NCBI GenBank assembly: GCA_964019425.1
Contig: OZ025810.1
Location: 620,001 to 684,000 of the forward strand
Length of the DNA stretch: 64,000 nt
Reading direction: 5' to 3'
Source: Flectonema sp. DT1601
Taxonomy: Eukaryota; Euglenozoa; Diplonemea; Diplonemida; Diplonemidae
The notes under the pieces were generated by a model. That model did no database searches. It was not told the DNA's origin and was given only the letters and a program-made list of their open reading frames with translations. Within the stretch, counting starts at the first letter, position 1, and every line of letters starts with the position of its first letter. The position numbers were made by a program, and so were the translations under genes. This document shows positions 22,291 through 32,400 of this stretch, piece by piece.

Positions 22291-23394
22291 TTATGCTTCG
22301 TCGCTGTTGGCAGCGTCAGTCTTCTTCTTTTCTTTGCGCTGTTTTCTTTGAAGAACTTTGTCATAGTTTTTCTTCTTGTCAGGGTTTGAAAGAGTTTCAT
22401 AAGCCTCAGTAATCAGTTTAAACTGCTCTTCAGCTTCCGCCCTTTCAGATTCCTCTTTCGATGCCCACCTATCAGGATGGAACTTCACAGCAAGCTTTCG
22501 GTAGGCTTTTTTCATTTCATCATATCCAGCTTGGTCAGGTACACCTAAAGTGTCGTATAAATTATCTTGTGAAGTGTAGATGTGTTCTTCTTCTGTTTCT
22601 TGTCCAGGTCTGAAACCATACATACGGGCATAGTCATCAAGCATTTTCTTTTCTTCTTCTTCGCGTTTCATGCAGTCTTTGCAACGAGAACCGTTGTCAC
22701 GTTTCCATTGATTTTGACCAAAATCTTTTTTAGTTTTAAACTTCTCACATGTTTCACACATTCGAGTGTTAGATTTTGATTTTGCTGCCTGTTTTATTGC
22801 TGAGATGATTTCAGAGTCTGTTGAGAGACCATCAGTGTCAAGGTCTAATTCACAAGCCAGACCAATAAGATCATCGTGTGTACAAGATGATATGAAAGGA
22901 TTTGATAAAGCTCTCATAGAAGCAGGTTTACTTATAAAGTATTCATGAGTGATAGGGAATAGTAAGGAAATTATTTCTTCAACAGACGCTCCCTCAGGAG
23001 CTTCACAAGCAAGAAGCTTAGCAAAGCCTTGGTAGTCTTCTAGTGAACATTCAGTACTGCGTTGAATGACTTTGTCGTGTGCAATTTCAATCCTTCTCTC
23101 ACGCGCGGCGTCTGTCTCCGGAGCAGCTGCGGCCTTTTCACGTTTTTCTTCGGCTTCCTTCTCTTTGCGTAGTTTGGCTTCTTCTTTTTCTTTGTTTGAT
23201 TTTTCAACTGCTGGTGCGAGCAAAGCATCTTCTGCTGCTACGCAATCCTTGCATCTCCTCTCAGCCTTTTTCCATTGCCCTCCAGTAAATGCGTCTTTCG
23301 CTTTCTTTTCTCCGCAATCACTGCAGCCCCTCAATTCTGATCCGTCTGCCGCTGCTGGTGCAGGAGCAGCTTTTCCTCCTTTTTTCTTGCCCAT
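22291..23394 (-). CDS. J-domain protein with two four-Cys zinc modules
   Basis: Intronless, 367 residues. Low-complexity start (MGKKKGGKAAPAPAAADG), then a C-x2-C...C-x2-C module (CSDCGEKKAKDAFTGGQW to CKDC, about residues 24-51), a charged coiled coil, a helical segment, a second similar module (CETCEKFKTKKDFGQNQW to CKDC, about 215-242), then a C-terminal J-domain (about 280-350) with HPD in KFHPDRW. The J-domain stimulates Hsp70 ATPase. The zinc modules share a K-x-F-xx-x-Q-W core and resemble Stc1-type domains known from fungal chromatin proteins (from memory). The combination is unusual. No signal or membrane segment, so cytosol or nucleus. The ATG lies 20 nt after CTTGTTCAG. Confidence 0.85.
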   Translation of the reverse strand: MGKKKGGKAAPAPAAADGSELRGCSDCGEKKAKDAFTGGQWKKAERRCKDCVAAEDALLAPAVEKSNKEKEEAKLRKEKEAEEKREKAAAAPETDAARERRIEIAHDKVIQRSTECSLEDYQGFAKLLACEAPEGASVEEIISLLFPITHEYFISKPASMRALSNPFISSCTHDDLIGLACELDLDTDGLSTDSEIISAIKQAAKSKSNTRMCETCEKFKTKKDFGQNQWKRDNGSRCKDCMKREEEEKKMLDDYARMYGFRPGQETEEEHIYTSQDNLYDTLGVPDQAGYDEMKKAYRKLAVKFHPDRWASKEESERAEAEEQFKLITEAYETLSNPDKKKNYDKVLQRKQRKEKKKTDAANSDEA

Positions 23395-23818
23395 TTGATT
23401 GAATTAAGTGATGGCTGAACAAGTGACTTCAAATAATAACACAAAAAGTATGAAATTACAACAAACACGACAACTTACCCCGAAAAAGGTAAAAGTATTT
23501 CTCCAAAAGGTGAGGCACACCGGCTAATGAAGTGCAGTGAAGGACACAACAACCGTACCGAAGGTAAAGCGAAGAAGTTTACAGAAAATATCTGCATTGA
23601 GAGAATCAACGTAGCTGTAGCAATCTTGGTTGCTCATTAGAAGAAGGAATTCTTTCTTCTATCTCACAATTCTTATTTAAAAAGACGTCAACTGTAACCA
23701 CAGCAGTCAGCTGGCACACTGAAGAAGGTGCTGGTCGTCAATAAAATGACGGGTTGGGAAAGAAAATGTAAGAGACATATAACTGAAACAAATAAATTCA
23801 AAAAAAAAAACTCGCATA
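23395..23818. other. Intergenic, J-protein to FYVE-like gene
   Basis: 424 bp with the leader of the J-protein gene and no other supported feature. Confidence 0.4.
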
Positions 23819-25597
23819 TCATTCAGCAACATCAACGATACCAAGTTCTTGTTGAAGAAAATCTTTCTCAGAAGAAATTGGTATCTGCTCTGTTGTTATT
23901 TTCATTTTTGGGTTTTCTACATCAGGTGAGTCTTCTGCAGGGTGTAGTCTGTTGTATTCTAATGAGATTAGTCCATCGCTGTGGATAATAAACTTGGTGG
24001 GTTTTATTTCAAATTTCTTAGTACCATCATGGTGATGAATAAATATTATTTTATTCTCTCTACTGACGGTAGCTTTTGCTTCAACAATAACTTTACAGAA
24101 GTCTGTAAGCTTCTTCGAAGGTGCCTTCTGAGGACTTGAGGGAATCTTTTTCCAATCAGATACTATTTTTGACACGACATGACCTCCACCACAGCGACCT
24201 TTGCAAGTTCCATTGCAAAACGTAGCGTGTCCATTCTTCACTATGAATACACCCTTCTCATGTTTCGCAGTAATTGTCGATAGTTGTGTTGTTATTTGAT
24301 TCAGCGATTCCTCATCGATTGGTCTGAAATCGTGTAAAGGCATATTCGATTTTGAAAATCTACAATTCAGTGAGATCTGTGTAATTCCACTACACCTCTC
24401 TTTGATTGCACTTGTAGGCGCATTATTATATACCGGAACGCTGTTTGTTAGTTTATTGAAGTTACCGACTGCCGCTCCAACCTGAACGCCTTTCTCTGCA
24501 CCCCATGCCACGACAGGTGCGACTTTTTCTACTATTGGTTGTAGGGTGCTGAGACTTTTTTTAGCTTTTCCAACGTTTTCAGAGAAATTTTTAGTGAAAA
24601 GCATGGCCTGACACTGCGGACAACTGGTCGTTCCCGAGATGAACATGGTGTGGCAATTACTACAGCAATAGTATCCAGTCGATTCATGGGTAAATAAACT
24701 TTGGACTCCATAGTCTTTGAGATATATTCTAGTTTTAATTTCTAAACACAAAGCATTTATGAGAGTCAATTCACTGTGTTTACTTCTAGATATAACGAAC
24801 AAGGAAGGACCACATCCTACTTGTAAACAGCTGCTGCAGGTTCCACTTGATGGCGACATTGGTTTTAATTGTAAACAGTAGCGACACTTCTTTGTTACGA
24901 GTTCGTTGTTCGAATTATCACCAATCACGAGTTGGGTTGTCTTTGTGTAGACTCCTTCAAGCTTTTCTTTAGTTCCTTGTTTCTCAGGATATTCAAAAGG
25001 AGAATTCAAAAGATAATTTAAAAATTTTAGAGCAACGTTTTCCGTATCTCCGGAGGGGTCAAAAGTCCAAACTCGAACACCAGTCACGATATTGTAAAGT
25101 TCTATTTTGTGTTGCAAGCAATCTGTTATTTCTGGTTTGCAATTTGGTTCTGAGCATTTTGTTGGAGATAATCGAGTGTGATCACATGAATATAATTTAT
25201 CTTGTGATATCAAGGACACGCCAGGGTTTAATGAGAGGATGCTGACAGTCAGATCAACGCATTCATTGAAATGTGGAAAGTCAGTTTTGGAGAACACAAC
25301 AACAAACTTCATGTCTTTATTTTCAGACATTCTCGACTGAATGCAGGAATTACAAACTCGCAGAGCATCAGCTTCACATTTCTCAAAGAACATTCTCTTT
25401 CCTCCCATACATTCAGAACAGTAGCGTCTACCGCAGGAACGACATCCTTCAGTTTCTTCAACTTCACCGCAGCCGCCCATGCAGTTCTTTGCTGTTTGCC
25501 AAGTCTTTCCCATCACATACACAAACTCTCTCTTTGAGTCACATGAATTACAACCTGGCCCATGAGCCAGGCAAAGTTGTTCCATAACTTGACTCAT
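23819..25597 (-). CDS. FYVE-like multi-zinc-finger protein
   Basis: 592 residues from the ATG at 25597, which follows a TTGTTTCAG acceptor-like site by 13 nt; the frame is open further upstream but that part would be removed. N-terminal zinc cluster (about residues 10-85) with CNSCDSKR, CRSCGRRYCSEC and RVCNSC, similar to a FYVE/PHD-like fold but lacking the full RHHCR phosphoinositide signature. Two more zinc ribbons follow (CRYCLQLKPMSPSSGTCSSC and CSNCHTMFISGTTSCPQC) and a CNGTCKGRCGGG turn. A Gly/Ala-rich helix (about 375-400) could touch membrane. The C-terminal 150 residues are mixed alpha/beta with no recognised domain. Possible role in endosomal or signalling adaptor work (inference). 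Confidence 0.7.
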   Translation of the reverse strand: MSQVMEQLCLAHGPGCNSCDSKREFVYVMGKTWQTAKNCMGGCGEVEETEGCRSCGRRYCSECMGGKRMFFEKCEADALRVCNSCIQSRMSENKDMKFVVVFSKTDFPHFNECVDLTVSILSLNPGVSLISQDKLYSCDHTRLSPTKCSEPNCKPEITDCLQHKIELYNIVTGVRVWTFDPSGDTENVALKFLNYLLNSPFEYPEKQGTKEKLEGVYTKTTQLVIGDNSNNELVTKKCRYCLQLKPMSPSSGTCSSCLQVGCGPSLFVISRSKHSELTLINALCLEIKTRIYLKDYGVQSLFTHESTGYYCCSNCHTMFISGTTSCPQCQAMLFTKNFSENVGKAKKSLSTLQPIVEKVAPVVAWGAEKGVQVGAAVGNFNKLTNSVPVYNNAPTSAIKERCSGITQISLNCRFSKSNMPLHDFRPIDEESLNQITTQLSTITAKHEKGVFIVKNGHATFCNGTCKGRCGGGHVVSKIVSDWKKIPSSPQKAPSKKLTDFCKVIVEAKATVSRENKIIFIHHHDGTKKFEIKPTKFIIHSDGLISLEYNRLHPAEDSPDVENPKMKITTEQIPISSEKDFLQQELGIVDVAE

Positions 25598-25820
25598 GTT
25601 GTGGGTGGTTCTGAAACAAGATGAAATACCAAAAAACAGTTTTTTATCAAAATCAAAATAACAAATTGCGAGAACTTTCGCAACAAACCAAAACAATAAT
25701 CAAATACGATTGATGACGTGCATTCGTTAGTTCAATTCTCCTCACAGGAGATAACAACAAGTAGTCACTAAATAGTAACAAGTCTAACTGTCTAAGTCAT
25801 TCATAAAGTACGTCTCTTGT

Positions 25821-26513
25821 TTATGTGACTAGTTTTCTAATACGAGTCGCAAGGTGTGACTCTGTTCGGCCATCAGAGAATCGAAGAGTGTACGAAGATA
25901 CTGTTTGTGTTATAAATACATATTTGTGTATTCAGTAAGTTAGTTATAATAAAATCAAACACCACATACACGAACTGTTGTATCCTTCAACTGTTGCTTG
26001 ACGAGCCACTCCAGAGACGTCAGCTACGACTACAGACCCAAGTTTAAATATTTCATTACCCTTTGGTATCGAAAGACAAGGCTTAACTCCATTAGAATCT
26101 ACAAACGGTACTCTTGTACTTGGTGATGCCCAATGAGAAACTGTCACATCAGTCGCTGGTAATTTCGCAGTAATCGGATGAGATGTTGTTTCCGTTGTCG
26201 TCTCTTCCTTTAATCTCTTAACAGCTTGATTCGTACTGCTATCGGAGTTCCCCATTAACCATGAGAATATTCCTCTCTTTTTCTTATTTTTACTATTTTG
26301 TGGTTGTGGAAGGTCTGCTGCTACTTGAGATTCTGAACACAACCCACCCAAACTATCACCACTTTTAATTATTCTTTCAAGTTGCTCATCTGATGTTGAT
26401 ATTCCGAGATGAGCTAACCGGTGAAGATAGAGACGTGATTCTATTCGGGTTCTCTGTTTTTCATGAGACGTCGTCGGAGTGAAATCAGGTCTACGCATTG
26501 ATTCCGAAGACAT
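25821..26513 (-). CDS. Small protein with C-terminal Tudor-like domain
   Basis: Exons 26513-25970 and 25900-25821, spliced with a GTATGT donor and CAG acceptor, give 207 residues. The join matters: it completes GSVVVADVSGVARQATVEGY ... SSYTLRFSDGRTESHLATRI, which follows the Tudor/agenet-like pattern 'V-A...G....a.V.......Y.l.F.DG......... I+.L'. The first 130 residues are mostly disordered with a basic stretch (NSKNKKKRGIFSWLMG) that may be an amphipathic membrane or nuclear signal. Start at MSSESMRRPDF, 16 nt after CGTCATCAG. Partner and function unknown; Tudor-like folds bind methylated residues or act as scaffolds. Confidence 0.6.
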
Positions 26514-26743
26514 TATTTTATAATACAACCTGATGACGATAATTAGTTTTAATATCACACGTAATACGTTGATGGGGAGTATGCTCACTGACAGATTACA
26601 TTGTTCCACCTGGTCTGACATATGAAGATGAAAAACAGAACACAACCACACAAACCCTTAATAGAATACATACTAACCAAAGTTCCCGATTAAGGGAGAG
26701 AAAGTACATAACGAGAAGTAAAAATTGTTGTTGAAGGTTTATT

Positions 26744-27378
26744 TGAGTTAGAAGTTAGTATTAATGTTTATCAGTCAAAAGAAGGGGGAGAGGGGGGTTG
26801 AATGTTTGAATTTGTAAAATACAACTGTTTTGTATCGCGTAACATAGCGATGGTTTAACATCTGTTAAGGATACAGTGACTATGGTGATGCTTAACTTAG
26901 CCTTTTAAAGTAACTATTTAGGTTTCGAGAGTAATCCATATACCTCTTACCTCTATTCTCTCATCATCAGTATGGTGTAGAAGTAAGTCAATCAATTATT
27001 TAGACTGAAGCACTCCAGTTTGCAGGACTGGAGTGTAGTTACTTTTGTTTCTTTTATTAAAATATAAAAAAACTAAAAGGGAGAGGGGGGGAAAATGCAA
27101 TCGAATGCAAAAGTTCGTAGGACAACAAACAAATAATGGTTGGTTTCGGGCTAAAATTAAAAAACCTTTCTTCGGACCACTCCCCTTACCCAGCCCTCTT
27201 CAGCGTAGAAAGCAAGGGGGACACTGCGGTGTCAGGCCTGTCCTACTCATTACGTTTGCCCTTCTCAGCCAAGGGAACCACGTCAACATGGTTATTTCTT
27301 TTACCATTTAACACAGTCCCCCCATATAAATATCAGTGAACGCGGGATACCAACAAAATGAGTGTGAGTTAGAAGTTA
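26744..27378. mobile_element. Small non-autonomous element, longest copy
   Basis: A 607-bp insert (26758-27364) bounded by a perfect 14-bp direct repeat TGAGTTAGAAGTTA (26744-26757 and 27365-27378). The left end (GTATTAATGTTTATCAGTCAAAAG, AAGAAGGGGGAGAGG) and the inner TTCGTAGGACAAC and GGACCACTCCCC blocks are shared with the copies at 11.2-11.5 and 29.0 kb. It holds a 9-bp stem (CACTCCAGT ttgcagg ACTGGAGTG) near 27008-27034. The right target repeat ends 5 bp before the L-serine dehydratase stop codon region, so it sits in that gene's 3' flank. No coding capacity. SINE-like on target-repeat grounds. Confidence 0.65.
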
Positions 27379-27383
27379 ACCAT

Positions 27384-29275
27384 TCACCATTTTAAAGAGA
27401 CCTGCTCTGAGTCTGTCGCAACACCGTTTCCGGAACAGCTGCAATCACCGCAGCTGATGGAAGCCATTTTTGATTCTAATTTTCGTGAAGTTGGTTGAGC
27501 AGCAAGACCACCGAGACCCGTGCATCGTAAAGAACGAGGAAGCATCTTACAAACATCCCAATGAGCAGCGATAACCTCATCGTATGGGATTACTGTTGAG
27601 AATGATGAGAGAGCCATGTTAGCACTACAACAAGCCATTGAGGCTGTATTAATGTTTCTATAAAGACAAGGAGCCTCAACTCTATTAGCAATCGGATCAC
27701 AAACCATTCCAAGAACAGATTGAATGGTCATCGATGCCGCAGCAATGCACTGACGTGATGACCCACCTTGTCCCCAACACAAAGCCGCTGATGCCATCGA
27801 TCCAGCAGCACCACATTCAGCTTGACATCCACCTTCCTCAGCAGCAAAAGTAGATTTAGTTGCAATCAAAACACCAATAAGACCAGCAGTTAATAACATC
27901 TTTGTTGTATCAGATTCGCTCATCTCTCGTTCCTCAGCTAAACTAAACAAACATCCAGGTACTACTCCGCAGGATCCAGCAGTTGGAGCAGCGATAATTA
28001 GTCCGAAGGATGATTTAATTTCCATATATAAAGTAGTTTTATATACAATGTTGTTTACAATACCGAGATTTAAGAGTGAGTTGGGTTTGGATAATTTTTC
28101 TGAAAATCTTTCAGATTGTGGACCGAGGATTCGATCAGCGTAATGTGTCCCGTCAGACTCTGCGACTGACAGAGATTTTTTATATATCTGAATGAGATTT
28201 TCAGCTTTTTGAAAACACTCATTTCGAGAAAGACCACTGCGAGCGCTTTCGTAATGTAAAGCGGCTTCCCATAACTCCATCGGCGTCGAAGTAGCAGTAT
28301 TATTTTCTATGAAATTTTGCAACTCCGAAGCAGTTGTAAACGGCAACTCTATCCCTATCCCATTAGGACGAGGAACAGGCATCACACACGGGATGGTTAC
28401 GTCATCTATAAGCCCGCTCATCTCTTTACATATCTCATCTGTGAGAGTGATCTGATTAGAGCTTTCTACAATCACGCATGAGAATCCTGTTGTTGTGTGG
28501 CTTTCTCTTACAGATATCCATCCTTTAGAGACTGACTGCTGTTGTAAGTTTAGTAGAAGTCCATTTGGAATATCATTTTTAAAAAATAACATTCTCAGAA
28601 ACCGATCTCCATGTCCGTTAATTTGAATACCGTCGATAGACTTGATGCTGATAGCACCACCACCTGATTGGTGTTATTTTAGTTTATTAAGTCTCAAGAA
28701 GTAACAACAATTGAAATCATACCTGTTGATAATGCTATAAGTGTGTGTCTTCCTTCATCTATTATAATTTTATAAGTATTCGGATGTGAGTCTTCAACCA
28801 CCGGTGTCACGATAGTCTTAAAATCTACACCAGCTTGTTTTGATAGCGATAAGCTGTCAGACACTCGCTCATCAAAACATGATAGTCCGAGAAACCCAGC
28901 TGCCAGACCCATGTTGGAGCCTTGTGGACCTGCAGTAGTTGCAAGGCTACTGTTTGGGTCGTAATGGACTTCAACCTGAAGTTGTTAATATTAATAAGTT
29001 CTCCAGGACAGGTTAGTATTTAATGTTAATATCAGTCAAAAGAAGGGGGAGATGGGCGGGAAAATTCAATCGAATGCAAAAGTTCGTCTGAAGTTGTTAA
29101 TTAGTATAGAATTGTGATTCAAGATCTTACTTTTGCATACCTTTTTGTATTCCTCATGACACAGTGCTCTACCAACCTGTCCGATCCGAACTGCTGCAGC
29201 CGTGTGAGATGAGCTGGGACCCCTCATGATCGGACCCAACACGTCATTGAAGATGCTGACATTTAGATTAGGCAT
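27384..29275 (-). CDS. L-serine dehydratase, single-chain iron-sulfur type
   Basis: Converts L-serine to pyruvate and ammonia using a [4Fe-4S] cluster. Exons 29275-29141, 28975-28723 and 28663-27384 give 555 residues. The beta part opens with SIFNDVLGPIMRGPSSSHTA, the hallmark substrate loop, followed by GSNMGLAAG. The alpha part has IAAPTAGSCGVVPG, GGCQAECGAAGSMASAA and CTGLGGLAAQPT; the conserved cysteines in these blocks and in ACCSAN supply cluster ligands. Fused beta and alpha parts match the bacterial-type single-chain enzyme, so an old bacterial origin is likely. The tail SCGDCSCSG is an extra Cys-rich end. Intron 1 carries a small mobile element. The ATG lies 11 nt after ATATTCAG. No targeting signal seen. 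Confidence 0.93.
28977..29101. mobile_element. Small non-autonomous element in serine dehydratase intron
   Basis: A 99-bp insert (28990-29088) flanked by the 13-bp direct repeat TGAAGTTGTTAAT (28977-28989 and 29089-29101). It contains AAGAAGGGGGAGATGGGCGGG and AATGCAAAAGTTCGT, as in the copies at 11.4 and 26.8-27.1 kb. On the gene's strand the duplicated target reads ATTAACAACTTCA followed by G in both copies, so the insertion copied the intron's 3' splice site. Confidence 0.7.
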
Positions 29276-29499
29276 AACTCACACACCTGAATATATAAAT
29301 TAATAACACTCAGTAAGACTAACAAACTTATTTAAAAAAAAATATATAAAAAAGTCTTAAGGGAGAAAAAAAAAAAAAAAATGACAATTCGACACCACAA
29401 CGAACTCGAAAGAGACGAGCGACGTAGAAAAGGAAAAAAAAAAAAAAAAAAAAAAATGGTTAAACATAATCAGACTGTTTTGTGTAAATATATGAACGA

Positions 29500-32400
29500 T
29501 TATTTTAAAACACCATCTCGTATCTCTTCTAACAATACTTGAGAAGTAATATCTAAACTAATTCTCATCTTCGGTAGCGCAGCTCTCCTGACGAGAAACA
29601 ATCCACCAGTTCGAAAACACTCCGTCAATGAACGAGATAACCAGACGTTAATAGTAAGTTTACCATAGCATTGAAGAAGAGTGTACAGGATTCTGGTGCG
29701 AGAGACTTTTTTATAAGAAGAGTGAAGTAGTAGTCGGCGAAAGTTTGGTTGGAGGATGTGTCTTCGTGAACTCCCAAGTAGCAGTTTACAATTCCTACTT
29801 TTGATTGCTCTTGAAGTGAATTGTCTCCAAATTTGATGCGCGGATACTAAAAAACGATATTTGGTAGCCGCCAACAACATTTCTGATTTTCGAATACTTT
29901 TCATTTTTAAGAATTCCCACAATTTTTCAAAATACTGTTTCGTCAATGACAATATACTCTCTGAACAAATGCTACCGATCAGCTGAAGTTTCTGAGCAAT
30001 CTTTTTCTTTATCGCTAAAAGCATGACTAAAGTATCCCACCTCTTAGCCAGAGTTAATTTACTACTAATTTCATTTAATCGAACAGCTTTGTTGTAATTC
30101 CAAACACGTGCTTTAATTTGATTATAAAATGAAATCCACGTCAGTAGACGCAGGCGAAGATGAACCGCTCTCGTAATTTTATAAGTCTGACGACAATTTT
30201 GAATTTTTTTTCGATGGATAATTTTCATTTTTCTAAAACCCGTCCAAGAAGTCCACCTGATCAGCCGATGTCGATTTCTGTTTCTTCCAGAAAGCCGATG
30301 AAGAATCCTTCTTTTTTTATAAAAAGAAAACCAAACAGAATAATACAAAAGAGAGAACACCAAAGTTGATTTTTTAAGAAGCCTTTCAGATGCTGAACTT
30401 TGCTCTTGTTTCAGTCGCAACAGTAAAATTGTTTGTTTGTGAGGTGAAATGTACTCCACTGTTGAGGTTGAAGACAGCCATTGCTGTTCTCTTGATTGGT
30501 TTATGTGAGTCATCCACAACTCAGTTTCTTGAATAAAGCTCTGTCTCAAACAAGTCGAATCCACCAAGTGAAAATTATTATTAGAAATTTTTATAAACGG
30601 AATATACTTAGAGTTATTTTTCATGTTTGAAATTTGTGTTCTTGCCAACTCAATTTGAGTTACAATTTCAGATCGAACGATCTCATCACACCAGGAAAGA
30701 CAATTATAAGATGGAAGATTTTTTATTTGTTGCTTAAGCTCCGATTGAACGTTTTCAGAAAAACTTTTAATAACGTTTTTTAAATTACTGATACACGGGG
30801 ATCCCTTTACTCGAACTCTGCCATCCAACACATTTCTTACTAAGTAAGATAGTTCTAGTGATTCAGACGGAATTGTAAACAGAGAATTGGAATTATTTAA
30901 TTTAAAGGGATGGGGTGATGATAAAAGGCATCTCCATTCATTGATGTTTTTAATAATTTTAACAGTGACAGTCTGATAGTCAATCAAGTCTTTTAATATT
31001 TGAATTACAGGATTCGTTGTTTCCAACGAAGTGTTCGTCGCATTGTTATTTTTTCGTTTTTTTGAAATCGGATTCTTCGCTAAAACCGACAGTCTGTTTA
31101 TTAAAATAACTTCACAGAAATCATCTTCTCCGTACGTGTGGATCGCCGACATACTTTCATCTAACGTTGAGGGTTTGTCTTTGGAATGAATTTTTTTTTC
31201 AGAAATAATCGTACGCAACACATCAGGTCTTGGATACTGCGCCAGATATGTGTTCACGATAACAGAACTGCTTTTTTCATTGATTCGTTTTGTCTCAACT
31301 CCTCCATTGAAAGAGTAAAAAGATCCTCTTTTACAAACCATTTTTGAATTCATCAAAACATCAGCTCTCACGATTATCTCTTTAACAGCGAGAGAATGGT
31401 CTTCTTGACACGATGTAATGAAGTTACTAAATTGAATTTTAGACAAACTAGTTTTAGGTATCATCTCGCTAGAGATACCAGTTCCAGAAACAATACAAAA
31501 CAATTGATCGCTTCGGAGTAATTTTCCATTCAATCCGCAAATCATAACGAACAGGCCATTCAGAGATGTGTCTACGTCAAGTTCATTTAATTTATTTTTA
31601 TTCATTTTAATTAATCCTCCTGAAGGTTCACAACTTTCCAACATATGATTAACTAACAACGGAATTGTTTCATACTTTGATTCTACGAAAAGACACCATT
31701 TACGTAACGATACGAAAGGCTGCGAAGGAACAGTCGACGACGGAAATGTTAATACGAAAGCAAGATCGGCTTCTTCCGGTGGATATAAATAATTCGAAAT
31801 CGTTTGAACAAATTGAACTTCCGACATTGTATCTCGATCTGAACATATAACTGCGTAAGATCTACAGAGTTTTTCCTTACTAAGAGTCAGATCTCTTACA
31901 CGAGGCGATATCAAGGTTGATATGGTCCATTTTTGATCTAAAGCAAACAGCCTGCCGACGAATTCAATAAAATTATTCTCTGATACGGTACTGCCATCTC
32001 CACCTTTAAGTAGTAATAATGCTTCACAGGGAGAGATGGTTTTATTTATTTTATTTAAAAAAGCGTCAATCGATGAAAATAACACTTGACCGTCAACATC
32101 ACACAAACATTTATACAACAGAGATAGCCTACAAGGTGGAATGGTTATCTCGTTGTCGGTGTCGTACTCCGTGTATTTCTGCGACCTTTCCGTAATTTTG
32201 TTATATTTCCTTTCCAATCCCGTTCTCTTATTTATCACATCCAACATCCTCGATGCATACCCTTCTGTATTTGTGTCCAACACAGTTGACAATGTCGGTA
32301 TACCAATGTCATCCAGTTCGATTCCCGATCTGAGATTTTTTTCTTGAATCTCATCACCGTTTATTATGTAAAATCGAGATGTAGGAAACCCAACAGGATC

